Shown here: in pieces, positions 46,203 to 58,542 of the stretch
Position numbering within the stretch: the first letter of the stretch is position 1
Layout of the letters: every line of letters starts with the position of its first letter
NCBI GenBank assembly: GCA_951640195.1
Contig: OX621170.1
Coordinates: 1,860,001-1,924,000 of the forward strand
From: Porpolomopsis calyptriformis
Taxonomy: Eukaryota > Basidiomycota > Agaricomycetes > Agaricales > Hygrophoraceae
Reading direction: 5' to 3'
DNA length: 64,000 nt
The notes under the pieces: model-generated
Databases searched by the model: none
What the model saw: only the letters and a program-made list of their open reading frames with translations
What the model was told of the DNA's origin: nothing
Made by a program: the position numbers and the translations under genes

Positions 46203-46791
46203 TGATACGTCTGCTTCGTGTATGAGAACCGAACACAGAACAAGGTGCAAGGACAACTATAAAGAGTCTTGACTCAGCCTATGATCGATAATCGTGGAAA
46301 GGGAGTCTTCAATCGTTCGCGAACGAGATCGATCAGGGAATCGGAAGGATCGGAAAGTCGAAAGAGGAAGTCTTAGAAGATCTAAAGAGGATCTAGACTC
46401 GAGAGCGAGAAAGAAGCGAATATCTAACTTGTTGGATCACTAGCTACAACATACAGTATATATATCTTCTAGTACAAGGATCCCTTTGAGTGTATATGAT
46501 AAAAGGGGAGCCTCTCTAATGATCTAAGGGGAAAGTAGTGAATAGGAATGAAGGAATCGAATGAAAAAGGGAGAAATAGAAGAGAACTGATGCTTTTGAA
46601 TAGTGTCTTCCCTTTGATATACAAACTTTCGTTCGCGTTCGGAGCGTTCGATGATTCTCGAAGTCGTTCGGGACGTTCGGGAGCTATCGGGAGCGTTCGG
46701 AGGGTTCGTGTTCGTGTTCGAAGGACTTGGTAGGCATCTAGTATTCATATAGTTGAATATACGGTGCTCAGGGGACGGAGGGGTCGTATCA
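46203..46791 (-). repeat. 5' LTR of H
   Basis: 589 bp, TGATACGTCT to GTCGTATCA. It differs from the other LTR at about a dozen mostly CpG positions and one 20-bp indel. Confidence 0.9.
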
Positions 46792-48074
46792 TCGTCTCAG
46801 ATCCTCAACCCCTCAACTCCCTCCATCTTCTCCATTCTCAGTCCGACCACTCTCCCTGCCCCTTCTCCGCAACCTGTAGAAACACCCTCACCTTTCGCAT
46901 TCGGATATCCCTGTTTCCTCCAAACCCCACCTCAACCTCTGTCTCGTTCATCTTCTTCTCTTTCTCCCTCGAAGGCGACTACCTCCGCTACCCCGCAACG
47001 ACCACTTCTGGAGACCCCCTGGAAGCTGAAAGACTCTCCTCCATCGAGAAGGTCTCCCTCCCCTGAACAGAATCCTTCCCCTCATTCCTCTCCGGCTGTT
47101 TCCCCTTCTTCATCCCCACCGCCTTCAAACCTGAACCCACTTCCCCCCATGCAACCAACAGCTCCCATGGCTTCCGTCTCGAAGACCATCAAACTCACCC
47201 AACCTGACGTCTTCAATGGCGACAAGAAATTATACAAGAACTGGTTCTGCCAGGTCATTATCTTCCTTCGCGGCAGCGAAGTAACAGACCCAGAGAAGAT
47301 GATACTGGTGACCTTGTCATACATGAAGGAAGGTATCGCCGCCAAGTGGGCCCAGCAGTACGTGGATGCCTTCTTCGGTCGAACAGACCCAGTCACTGGT
47401 AATCTCCTTCCCCTTGGACCCTGGAAGGACTTTGTGGACATTTTAGATGTCGTTTTCACCGACCATGCCACGGAGCAGCATGCCCATGAGGAAGTAGAAC
47501 ACTTTTCACAAGGACGTTTAGGTATCGTAGACTGGTTCGTCAAGTTGGAACTCTTGTTCCGCCAAGCTGGCCTCGTCAGCCAGGATAAAGAATGTATCCG
47601 GATCCTTGAAAAGAATGCTAACCAGAGCATCATTCGTCAAATGTACATGTCACCCCCGCTCCCCACCACCTACCCCAAGTACCACGACAAGGTCGTGGCC
47701 ATTGGCCAATTACTGGAATGTTTCCATGATCAGGAATGTTGTTAGCATCCGACAGCCCCCCCTTCTTGCCCAGCCTTCTGCCCCTCTGCTCCACACTTCC
47801 ATCCCCCACCTCCCCAGGATAAGCAAGTGCCGTCTGGCACCATCCATGGAGGACAGGGCTTACCCATGGATCTGAGCAAGACGCGTCAGACTAATAGGTG
47901 CTACAATTGCAGACAAGTCAGCCATTTCCATCGGGAATGCCCACAAGAGCTCAAGAAGGTCAACGTTCGTGCACTCCAGCACGAACTGACCATCGACGAG
48001 ATATCTGAGCTGATGAACTTCCTTTCTGTAGAGGAACACAGCTCGCCTGAGCCCGCCCCCGACAACGACGAACA

Positions 48075-48081
48075 GGATTTT
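48075..48081 (+). promoter_or_regulatory. -1 frameshift site GGATTTT (B)
   Basis: Gag CAG GAT TTT GGC. The -1 frame reads GGA TTT TGG and stays open into pol (MRSLYSTES). C has the same site at 56901-56907. Confidence 0.75.
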
Positions 48082-51000
48082 GGCAACGGTCAATAGAGAT
48101 GCGCTCGCTCTATTCGACAGAATCATGCCTACTCTGGCATTGTGAACAGATAGTACCAGACACCCTTTTTGTTACCACTTCTCCTCTTTCCATTCTTTGT
48201 ACTAGCACGACGGCATGTACAATATTAGATACCAACAAGCCCGTCAAAGAAATTTGTCCCCCACTGTCTATGTCAGAGGCAAGCACTGAGTGCCCTGAAT
48301 TCCCTGACCCCCCCATTCCCAAATCACCGTCTCTCCCTTCTGTCGATTCGATCAACATCAACTCTCTTTCTTCCCCTTTGGAAATCGTTAACGCTATTAA
48401 GGAACAGGTTAATTTCGCAATCCCAATTCTTTCAAAATGGTCTCACCCTGCCCGATCGTTGGAGATGACTCAGACCACGATCGACCAGATCAACGCCCTT
48501 TCAATAGAGAACACCATCCAAGCCCTCAACGAACTCAAGGAACCTTATGTGTTCGTTTGTGGCTCAGGCTCCAGGAATCAATTGACCCTTAAAACCACTA
48601 TTATCACCTTGGATAATCATACTGAACACATCGCAACTGCTCTCGTCGACAGCGGCTGCGAAGGTTCGTGTATTGATATCAAGTACGTTCGCGAAAACGA
48701 CCTCCATACAACCAAACTCGCTCGACCTATTCTAGTACACAATGCCGATGGACAACCCAACTCCGAGGGACCCATCTCCGAAATGGTCATGCTTGAGCTT
48801 AAGGTCGGAACCCACATCGAATGGATCAACTTTGGTATCACGAACCTCTGCAAGTCTCAGATTTTCCTCAGACATGATTGGCTAAAGGTTCACAATCCCT
48901 CCATTGATTGGAAGGCTAACTCTCTCGTTCTCAATCGTTGTCCCCCTGATTGTCATCCTTCTCCCCTCCCGGATTCTATCAACATCAACAAACTCACCCT
49001 CGAGGATGGTGAGCAACTACTCATGGTTGATTTCAACCCCGCCATCCAAATTCGTTTGATGGGAACAAAGTCTCAGGACCTCGCAATCAAGGCTTGGGAA
49101 GCCCAGAAGAAGGACCACAACTGGAAAGAAATCGTACCCGAATATCTCCATGAATTCCAAGACATCTTCACCAAGGAAGACTTTGACGAACTTCCCCCAA
49201 GTTGTCCCTGGGACCACGCAATCGAACTTCTCCCTGGAACCGAAGAGAAGCTCAACTGTAAGGTCTACCCACTCTCCGTGGACGAACGTGCTCAATTGGA
49301 TGAATTCTTGGAAGAGAATCTCCGCACTGGATGAATTCGAAAGTCAATTTCTCCCATTGCCTCCCCATTCTTCTTCATCAAGAAGAAAGATGGTCGACTA
49401 CGCCCCATCCAAGATTACCGAAAGCTCAATAACATGACTGTCAAGAATCGCTACCCCCTCCCTCTGATCAATGAATTGATTGACACCCTGCAGAATGCCC
49501 GCTATTTCACTAAGCTGGATGTTCGTTGGGGATACAACAATGTCCGGATCAAGGAAGGAGACGAACACAAGGCTGCATTCTGAACCAATCACAGCTTGTT
49601 CGAACCTCTCGTCATGTTCTTCAGACTCACCAACTCACCCGCTACCTTTCAAAACATGATGAACGACATCTTCCACATCCAAATCATTGAAGGACACATC
49701 CTAGTCTACATAGACGACATCCTCATCTTCGACAAGGATCTCAAAACGCACCACCAACATGTTTACAAAGTGATGACCACACTTCGCGAGCATAAACTCT
49801 ACCTTAAGCCAGAGAAGTGCGATTTCGACCAATGCCAAGTGGAATACCTCAGTGTCATCGTGTTGGAAGGCCACGTCAAGATGGACCCTGTCAAGGTCCA
49901 AGGAATCACTGACTGGCCAACCCCCAAATGCAAGCAAGATGTCCAAGCTTTTCTTGGATTCTACAACTTTTACCATCGATTCATCCATCACTTTGCCAGG
50001 ATTGCTCAACCCCTCAACACGTTAACTGGAAACGCTCCTTTTGACTGGACCCCCGAATGCCAGGATGCCTTCGACACCCTGAAAACAATCATTACTACTT
50101 CTCCCGTTCTCTCCATCGCAAATGATAACAACTTACTCCGTGTGGAAACTGATGCCTCTGACTATGCATTGGGTGCTATATTATCACAAAAACAGGACAA
50201 TGTTTGGAAGCCCATCACCTATGTCTCCAAGGCCTTTACCCTGGTGGAACGAAACTACCAGATTTACGACCGCGAGTTGCTCGCAATTATGACTGCGCTC
50301 CAGGAGTTTCGCAAGTGGCTGTTATCTGCTAAACAAGTTTTTGAGGTATGGACGGACCACGCCAACCTCCAGTACTTCAAGCTACCTCAGAAGCTGAACA
50401 GGCGCCAGGCTAGGTGGCTCACGGAGCTTCAGGATTATCATCTCACTCTCCACCATGTCGCCGGCAAGGCCAATTCCAAGGCCGATATCCTGTCAAGATG
50501 ACCAGGTTTTGAGAGGGGGGTGAACGACAATGACGAGGTTACTTTACTACCATCTAATCTCTTTCCCACTTCGGATCACCCTATCGTAGATCTCCATCAG
50601 GTTCAACATGAGATTGAACCCACTAATTTCCACTCCCGGATTAGAAACTCATACTGAAACTCCAAAAAACAAATTACGCTCCTTCAAGAAAAACGCAAAA
50701 CCAATTGGAAAACCCAAGACGACGGCATCAAGACCTTCTTGGACTGAATCTATGTCTCAAAGGACACCCCACTCTGTGGCAAAATCATTGCTCAATACCA
50801 CAACAATCCTCTCTCCAGACACTATAGCTCCTTCAAGACTTCTGAAGCCGTGTGTCGCGACTATTGGTGGCCCACCATTAGGAGAGATGTTGAAACCTAT
50901 GTTCGTGGTTGTGAAACATGCCAACGCACCAAGGCATCCTGATTGCCTGTGAAAACCCCACTCCATCCCTTCGATCCCCCACCTTGACCCTGGGATACGA

Positions 51001-52331
51001 TTACAGTCGATCTCGTTGGCCCCATACCTGAATGCCAGGGCTACAATGCGATCCTCATGATTGTTGACCATTTCTCAAAGGCTGTCAAGTTCGAAGCCAC
51101 CCACATCGAGCTGAACTCCAAAGGGTTCGCGAAGATCATTCGGGATCGCGTCATCTGAGATCATGGTGTCCCCCGACGTATCATCCACGATTGCGATCCA
51201 CAATTTGTTTCTAAATTTATAACTGATCTCTTCCGCCTTCTGGGCACCTCCCAGAACGTTTCCACAGCCTATCACCCCCAGACCGACAGCCAGTCCGAAT
51301 GAATGAATCAGACACTCGAACAGTACCTTCAAGTTTTCGTCAATTATCATCAGGACAATTGGAAGGAATGGCTTGCACTGGCAGAGTTCTCGTACAATAA
51401 CTCAGTCCACACAGCCACACGACAAACTCCCTTCTATGTCAATTACAGCCAGAATCCCTGGAAAGGAAACGACACCACAAGAGAAGTCTGAAACGAATCC
51501 GCGACTCAGTTTGCTGATCGTATGAAAAATGTTCATCAAGAAGTCGAAGCCGCCCTCAAGAGAGCAAATGAAACGATGAAGGCTGCCCATGACAAACATG
51601 TCCAGACTGTTCAAGAGTATTCACCAGGAGACAAGGTTTGGCTAGCTGCTACCAACATTAAGACTAAACGACCAATGAAGAAGCTCGACAACAAGCACTT
51701 CGGTCCTTTCAAGGTTGTTGAGAAGGTTGGTCACTCTGCCTACAAACTTGATCTCCCCCACGAATGGTTGGGACTTCATCCAGTCTTCAATGAATCCTAC
51801 CTCTCCCCCTATCGATCTCCTTCCTTTCCCAATCAAAGAAAACCTGTCCCGCCCCCTCCTATCCAACTGGAAGGTGACTCCGAATACGTTGTCGATGAAA
51901 TCTTGGACTCCTGTCTGCGACAAGGAAGACTTCAATACCTGGTACACTGGGAAGGTTACACCAGTGAGGAAAACACCTGGGAACCTGAGTCGAACATCAA
52001 GAATGCTCAGGAACTGATTGACGAATTTCATACTCTCCACTCTGATCGACCAGCTCCTCAACTCCAACTCTGCGTTATCTGGATGGATGACTTCTTTGGA
52101 ATCAACGAGCGTCTGTACAATCCAATCACGGACTCTACTGGAGAGGATTACAAATCGCCAAAGGTCAGCGATAACATCGATGTTCTTATCCCACTCCATC
52201 CAACAGAAGTCGACCGATTACTGGAATGCGACTTCGACAGTTCTGTTTTCTTCCCCCACTTGCCTTCATCCGTTCGTCGAGCATGGATCTATGAATCCAG
52301 CCCTGTCAATGCGGTCACAGCTGTCCTATGA
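48075..52331 (+). pseudogene. pol: Pol of element B with C-terminal extension after the chromodomain
   Basis: One frame. Protease has ALVDSGCEGSCID (near 48640). RT starts near 49150 and has VYIDDILIF (near 49708). RNase H has VETDASDYALG. Integrase has CETCQRTK, a core with TVDLVGP, a degenerate HDCDPQF and QTDSQSE. A chromodomain covers about 51880-52030 (YVVDEILD, YLVHWEGY, TWEPE). Roughly 90 further codons run to TGA 52329, longer than in the other families. About ten in-frame stops are present, mostly TGA. The copy is dead but little rearranged. Confidence 0.88.
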
Positions 52332-52526
52332 CTGGATACTCAAGGTCAAATGCTCCGGATGTATCAATTAGTCTCTCCCTTGTCTGCTCTAGAGATTCGT
52401 CGACGGTACCAATACCATCTCCCCACCTCTCCCTGTTATGTGCCTCAGTGGCTGTTGCGAGACTGTTCAAGACATCTCCAACGCCTGTTCTAACATCGCG
52501 CGGATGCGAATTTGAAGAGAGGGTGA
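52332..52526 (+). other. 3' leader and polypurine tract of B
   Basis: No gene. It ends GAAGAGAGGGTGA directly before the LTR, a fitting plus-strand primer. Confidence 0.65.
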
Positions 52527-52915
52527 TGTTACGGTCACTTCATTTTGTTGTCTCAACAACTTTCCTTTTTCGTCTTATCTAATCTTATCCTCAACCTAAT
52601 CTTATCTTATCCCTCCTTATCTAATCTTTTATCTTATCTCCTCACAGATCAGAGGTGATAACGCCATTGGCTGATGAAGACATGCTCCGCAGTAGCTGCG
52701 CAAGGCTATATGGTACTGCGCATTAGTCAGCCATTCCATGGATTGTTGCTGTGGTTATCACAATCACAGCCCAGACCAGGTAGATATAAGTAGAGTACAG
52801 AACGCTTGTACCTCCCTAGTTTTCGTCCTTCAACGTTGTCACCCTTAGTTTATGCGCTGAGCTCTCCGTTGCCCCCCCGTCTAAGTGACCTGAGGTTTCG
52901 ACTGCCGACATAACA
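52527..52915 (+). repeat. 3' LTR of B
   Basis: 389 bp, paired with 29636-30024. Followed by ATCTA. Confidence 0.93.
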
Positions 52916-52920
52916 ATCTA

Positions 52921-54872
52921 GCCTGGCATCTAGAGAGTTGGTGACTGGTCATGAAGTACTGGAGGGACTGGTTGTCAGTCTTGATCATAATGGGCTGTCA
53001 TGTCCCTTGTAGGAGGTATCTCCATTCATTCAAGGTGGATATGATAGCTAAAAGCTCTTGGTTATGGGTGGGGTAATTCCGTTCAGCTGGGAGAAGGGTC
53101 TTGGAGTAGAAGCCAATGGGGTGCCAATCTTCTTCGTCATTCTCCTTCTGGGTTAGCACTGCACCCAGAGCAACACTAGAGGCATCCATCTCCAGAAGGT
53201 AAGGAAGATCTGGCTTTGGGGTCCTCAAAACAGGAGCAGAGGTAAGCGCATTCTTGAGGGTATCAAAAGCACATTGTTGCCTAGGGGTCCAAATCCATTC
53301 TTGATCCTTTCATAGGAGCTCATTGAGAGGACAGGCAATCAGGGAGTAATCCTTGATAAACCTTCGCCAAAGGTTGGCAGTACCAAGGAAGGATTGGAGA
53401 TCTCGTTTCTTCTGGGGGATAGGCCAGGTTCTGATCGCCTCAACCTTCTTGGGGTTAATAGCAATATGGCCTTTAGAGATCATCATTCCCAGATAAATCA
53501 CTTCCTTTTTCTCAAACTGGCACTTGACAGGTTTGCAGGACAGTTGGTTCTTCCCCATGATCTCTAGAGTTTGTTCCGTCCAGTAGGTGAGTTCAGTAAG
53601 GTCCTTTCCCATGATCAAGATATTGTCAATATAGATGTGGACCTGTTTGGAATCGATAACCTCTTTGAAGAGAACGTCAATCATTCGTTGAAAGGAGGCA
53701 GGCGAGTTCTGCATTCCAAAGAATATAACGGTGGGCTCGAACAGCCCTCGTCGAGTGTTGAAGGCTCCTTTCCATTCGTCTCCTTCTTTGATATGAATAT
53801 TGTTAAAGCCCCATCGGATATCCATGACTGTGAACAGTTCCGCTTCTGATAATTTGGTCTGTTGAATAATCTCAGAGATGAGAGGTAAGGGATAGGCGTC
53901 TGGGATTGTGTGAGCATTCAGATAGCAATAGTCTTGGATTGGACATAGTCCAGCATCTTGTCCTTGGGTATTAACTTCTTCACCTTTGGGAGCAAAGAAG
54001 AATGAGGCAGCTTGTTTGGAGTTTGATCGTTGTATTCGTCCACTTGCAAGTTGTTCCTCCAAGAATTCATTCAGCTTTCCCTGTTCGTACTCAGTGAGTT
54101 TGTACACCTTTCTGATCTTGGGTCTAAAGGTGGGTTCAAGATCGATTGCATGGTCAAATTCTGGTTGTCATGGGGGAAGTTCATCAAAGGTAGTCTTCAT
54201 AAACACCTTCCAGTGCCTCCAGTATTTCTTCAGCACATACTTCTTCATATCTTCCTCCACAGTAGTGGGTCTTGCATGGTCTCCCAGTGAGACCAATCTG
54301 ATAATCTTGGTGTAGGAGTCGCCATTCAATGTAGAGCCTACTCATGACACTATCACTCCAGCCTGAGAAGTCTTGGTTGGGGCCACAGTCTGATGTGAAG
54401 TCAGTGTTCCAGCCTTCCAGTCAACCAGGGGATCATTACGTTTGAGCCACGGGTAGCCGAGGATAACCTGTATCATATCTCCTAAATTTGTCACTTCCAA
54501 ATGGGTTCGTTCCCTAGGAAAATCTGGCATCTCCATCCACAGGTCTACAGCATATTCGATGGGACCTCCTCAGTTGTCGGTCCCATCTGCGTTCCACATG
54601 GGGATTGGTCCTTCCAATCGATAAAAAGGGATATCGCGCTCCTGCACGAAGTTCCAGTTTATAAAGCATCCAGAGGCACCAGAGTCTATCAATGCACTGG
54701 CGGCAATTCATCTACCAGTGTCTGTGGTTTCCAACCAAAGGGGTATGGTTAAAGCTTCTTCGCTCGAATCAAGTGCACCAAGAATTTGAGAAATAGATTG
54801 CATAGGGGTAGTGGTACACATAGAAAAGGAGTCCGCAACACATGAGCTATTGTCCGGACTGTTCAAAAACCC
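52921..54872 (-). pseudogene. pol: Pol of A1, protease to RNase H (5' half)
   Basis: The minus-strand frame begins at the frameshift site 54866-54872. Protease is recognisable but has stops around 54536-54760. RT (53310-54107 and flanks) has the catalytic motif changed to YIDNILIM, by CG-to-CA change relative to A2. A TGA at 53310 coincides with that of A2. The RNase H N-terminus is cut at 52921 by element B. Confidence 0.85.
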
Positions 54873-56254
54873 TGTTTCTCCAAAGCTCTCTTCAGCTCTT
54901 CTTTCCTCTTAGGCTCCCAGTTGACAATACCACACTTCTCAAAGTCTTGACGAGAATCTTCATTGGAGTTGACCTCCTCAATTGAGGCTGAGGTTTCCAG
55001 AACTCGAACGTTTCTTCCTCAACCAGGTTTCCTTCCTCCACGACCTCTAGCTGCTGGGGTGAAGGAGTGGCTTCCAGAACCAGAAGTACTCATCCTAGGA
55101 GCATTGGGACAAGAACTAGCAAAGTGGCCAAATCATCCACAGTTGAAACATGCTCCTTTGGGAATTCCTCCTAGTGAAGCAGGCTTCTCTTCTTGTTTGA
55201 TTCTGGGGGCAGCAGGGTTGGAATAGGTGGAGGGACCAGCAGGTGGTCCTTGTCAGTAGGGGGTATTGGTGATGTGAGTGTTGCAAGTCTGGGGCTTAGA
55301 AGATGTTCTAGCTAGAAATTCTCGATGTCGCCTGTCGAGTTCAGCAGCACGAGACTGCCATTCAAAGAGGGTGGTTGGTTGACGATCTGAAAGGTAGATC
55401 TGTCACAAAAGGGAGGGGTTGAGTCCATCTTTATACAAAGTCACTGAAGCTTCTTGTCTGTATCCAGTATCATGGGCCCATCGATTGAAATTGATGTTGT
55501 ACTCCTCTGCGCTCTTGTTGAACTGCTTGACATCCTTGATCTTCAGTTGAGCAGTTGACTTGGGGTCCAAGTCTCCAAAGTCTCGGGTGAGGGCTTGTTC
55601 AAAGACAGCCCAATCGGCACCAACCCAGTTCAATGTTGTGTAAGCGTCTACTTGACGCTCAGCCCATGGTTCTGCATTTCCTCCAATCATATACGACAAG
55701 GCATAGATAATCTTGTCAGCCTCTGAGATTCCTTGTCGTCCCAAATGGTTCAGCTTCACTTGATGCAGGAAATTGCGAAGCTTGGTGGGATCACCAGAGA
55801 ATTCGTCAGGAGGGTTCATTTTGATCTTGGCAGGGGCAGGGGCAGGGACAGGTTGGGGGAATACTGGGGGTGCTTGGAAGGGTTGGGGGAATGGCCCAAG
55901 AGGGGCAGGGATAGGTTGGGGGCCTATGAGGTTGGCCATCAATACTTGAAGTTGTTGTTCAATTCTATAACTCACTTGTGCTTGGTCTTGTTGGACCTGC
56001 AGCAATTGTTGATAATCCTGCTTCATGATCTCAAAGGCTACACGTGGATCTTCTTCTTCATCCTCATCATTGTCCTCAGCTTGACCTTTCCCTTTTGTGT
56101 GAGAGGGACCCGCTTGTTCTTGTTCTTCTTCTTCTTCTTGAGTAGGGTCAACCATCTCATCATGGAAGGGAGCTGGGGCAGGAGAGAGAGAGCCTTCCTG
56201 GGAGAGAGGGATAGCAGGGTGAGGGATAGTGGATGATGAACGAGTCAAAACCAT
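54863..56254 (-). pseudogene. gag: Gag of A1
   Basis: Colinear with intact A2 gag. TGA after LNPSLL (near 55401) and another TGA inside the zinc knuckle, where A2 has CGA. The P/A/V repeat is shorter than in A2. Confidence 0.85.
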
Positions 56255-56434
56255 TGGTGGAACAGTGGCAGTTGGATATTGGGGGGCTTGACAGGAATAC
56301 AAGGGGAGAGAGCAAGCCTAATCGATGTTGATGTCTGGGTGGTGAAATTGATCTGGTGGGTGAAGACCTTCAGTGCTGGCCAGACAGAGTAGGGGTTGTG
56401 TAGTGTGGAGTGAGCAAGAAGGAAGTCTGTTTCT

Positions 56435-56793
56435 TGTTAGATGGCAGTCTAGGATTGATCACAAGGTTTTACTTCAGGCTCTGGGTGTAGGGTTTTAACG
56501 GGCTAGCAGACTACTGATTGGGGTGTTAATGAAAGAAACAGACTTATCCTAAGTCTATCTGCTGCTAGCTTTATATACTAGCTAAGTATGAGTCATACTG
56601 ACTACGTGTGAGTTATAACGACTATGGATAAGTTATGTAGATAAGGAGAGTGATGGTAGACTAAATATGGATATGGCTTGGTCACCTTCTATTACTAAGC
56701 GGAGCTTGGGTGGCTAAGTGGTTATTGATGTAAACTGTCTGATGTAAATAGGAATAGACAAGCAAAGGAAAAAGAAAAAATATATCTCTGACA
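56435..56793 (-). repeat. 5' LTR of A1
   Basis: 359 bp. The primer-binding site AAGAAACAGACTT lies at 56423-56435 on the minus strand. Followed by CATAC. Confidence 0.92.
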
Positions 56794-56900
56794 CATACTC
56801 TCTAGTATGAACTGATGCACAACGAGCTTTCCAAGCTGGTGAACCTCCTTTCTGTAGAGGAGCTCAGCTCAGAGGAACCCACCCCTGACTTGATTGATCA

Positions 56901-58542
56901 GGATTTTGGCAATGGTCGTTAGAGATGTGCTCCCTCTACTCAACAGAAAGCTGTTTACTTTGGTATTGTGAACAGACAGTATTGGACTTTCTCCCTTCTC
57001 CTCTTTTTCCTCTTTGTAATACTACAATGGCATGTATATTACATGATACCACCAAGCCTGTCAATAAAACCAGTCCTCTACTGTCTATGCCAGATGTGAA
57101 CATTGAGCACCCTGAATCTCCCTATACTCCTATTCCCAAATCATTGTCTCTCCTTTCTGTCAATTTAATCAGCATTGACTCTCTTTCTTCCCCTTTAGAA
57201 ATTATCAATGCTATTAAGGAACAGGCTAATTATGCAATTCCCATTCTCTCTAAATGGTCTCACCCTGCCCAATTGCAGGAGATGACTCAGGATACAATTG
57301 ATCAAATTAATGCCCTTACCCCCAAGAATGCCATCCAAGCCCTGAATAAACTCAAGGAACCTCATGTGTTCATTTGTAGCTCAGGAGGAAATCAGCTAAC
57401 CCTCAAAACTGTCATCACTACCTTGGATAACCAGACTGAACATCTCACTACTGCTCTTATCAACAGTGGTTGCAAAGGTTTATGTATTAATGTCAAATAC
57501 ATTTGTGAACACAATCTACACACTACTAAGCTTGCCTGACCAATCCCTGTACACAACACAGATAGACAACCCAACTCTGAAGGACCCATCTCAGAAATGG
57601 TTGGACTCAAGCTCAAGATTGGTTCCTACATCGAATGAATCAACTTTGGCATTATGAACCTCAGTAAGTCTCAGGTTTTCCTTGGATATAACTAGCTGAA
57701 AGTCCACAACCCCTCCATTGATTGGAAGGCAAACTCCCTCATTCTCAATTGATGCCCCCTTAACTGTTATCCCTCTCCCTTTCCTGATTCTGTCAATGTT
57801 AACAACCTCAACCTTGAGGATGGCAACTATCTGCTCATGGTTGACTTCAACCCCACTATCCAAGTTCACTTAATGGGAATGAAATCATAGGATCTCACAA
57901 TCAAAGCCTGGGAGGCCCAGAAGAAGGATTGCACATGGAAAGAGATTATGAATTCCAAGACATCTTCACAAAGGAAGACTTTGATGAACTCCCTCCAAGT
58001 TGTCCTTGGGACCATGCAATTGAACTTCTCCCTGGAACCAAAGAGAAGCTTGACTGTAAGGTTTACCCTCTCTCAGTGGACAAATGTGCTCAATTGGATG
58101 AGTTCTTGGAAGAGAACCTCTGCACTGGACAGATTTGGAAATCTATCTCTCCCATTGCCTCCCCTTTCTTCTTCATCAAGAAGAAGGATGGTTGACTATG
58201 CCCCCCAAACCAATGGCCAGTCCGAATGAATGAATCAGATGCTTGAACAGTATCTTCACGTCTTCATCAACTATTGTTAGGATAATTAGAAGGAATGGCT
58301 TGCACTAGCAGAGTTCTCATACAACAACTCCATTCATGCAGCCACATGACAAACCCCCTTCTATATCAATTACAGCTAAGACCCCTGGACAGGAAGCGAC
58401 ACTGCAAAGGAAGTCTGAAATGAATCTGCAACCCAATTAGCTGATCGGATGAAAAAGGTCCATTAAGAAGCTAAAGCCACTCTCAAGGAAGCAAATGAAA
58501 GGATGAAGACTGCTCATGACAAGCATGTCCAAACCACCCAAG
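56901..58542 (+). pseudogene. pol: Pol of element C, with a large internal deletion
   Basis: From GGATTTT (56901) the frame follows B pol through a degraded protease (the DSG aspartate reads N, in ALINSGCKG) and the RT N-terminus (FFFIKKKDG). At about 58200 it jumps from the start of RT into the end of the integrase core (PQTNGQSE). Relative to B about 1.87 kb is missing, and the join lies in a CCCC run. It is cut at 58542 by the D LTR. Confidence 0.8.

Larger units (their letters stand above)
37790..46791 (-). mobile_element. Ty3/Gypsy-type element H carrying an inverted spliced gene (TSD TCGT)
   Basis: LTRs start TGATAC and end GTATCA: 37790-38398 (609 bp) and 46203-46791 (589 bp). TCGT is duplicated at 37786-37789 and 46792-46795. 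An adjacent A makes a 5-bp reading possible. Gag-protease and RT-RNase H-integrase read on the minus strand. Between pol and the 3' LTR lies a plus-strand, intron-containing gene. H is inserted in gag of B. Its RT and integrase are clearly unlike those of the other families here, and I see no chromodomain. Confidence 0.93.
30196..48096 (+). pseudogene. gag: Gag of element B, split by A2 and H
   Basis: Pieces are 30196-30497, 37486-37789 and 46796-48096. The first ends in the codon phase continued after A2. The N-terminal half is P/S-rich. The capsid-like domain (KNWFCQVIIFLRGS, GIVDWFVKLELLFRQ) lies at about 47170-47740, with a TAG at 47743. The CCHC knuckle CYNCRQVSHFHREC lies at about 47899-47940, and the frame ends at TAG 48094. 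A frame change between 37690 and 37740 is shared with C, so the upstream part may contain an intron or an old indel. Confidence 0.8.
29636..52915 (+). mobile_element. Ty3/Gypsy element B with nested A2 and H (TSD ATCTA)
   Basis: 389-bp LTRs (29636-30024 and 52527-52915), with ATCTA at 29631-29635 and 52916-52920. Removing A2 and H leaves about 7.3 kb. The LTRs differ by 13 substitutions at 9 sites, every one a CpG in one copy or a CA/TG pair. Confidence 0.95.
26555..56793 (-). mobile_element. Ty3/Gypsy element A1, split by element B (TSD CATAC)
   Basis: 359-bp LTRs at 26555-26913 and 56435-56793, with CATAC at 26550-26554 and 56794-56798. Joining 26555-29635 with 52921-56793 gives about 6.95 kb, matching the nearly intact relative A2. 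The LTRs differ at about 11 positions, mostly CpG-derived. Confidence 0.93.
24298..58542 (+). mobile_element. Ty3/Gypsy element C, split by A1 and truncated by D
   Basis: The 5' LTR (24298-24652) and gag run to 26554. The sequence then resumes at 56799, after A1 and its CATAC duplication, and runs to 58542, where the D LTR begins. Gag and pol are homologous to element B, but with many stops and a large internal pol deletion at about 58200. The 3' LTR is not in the window. Confidence 0.88.
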
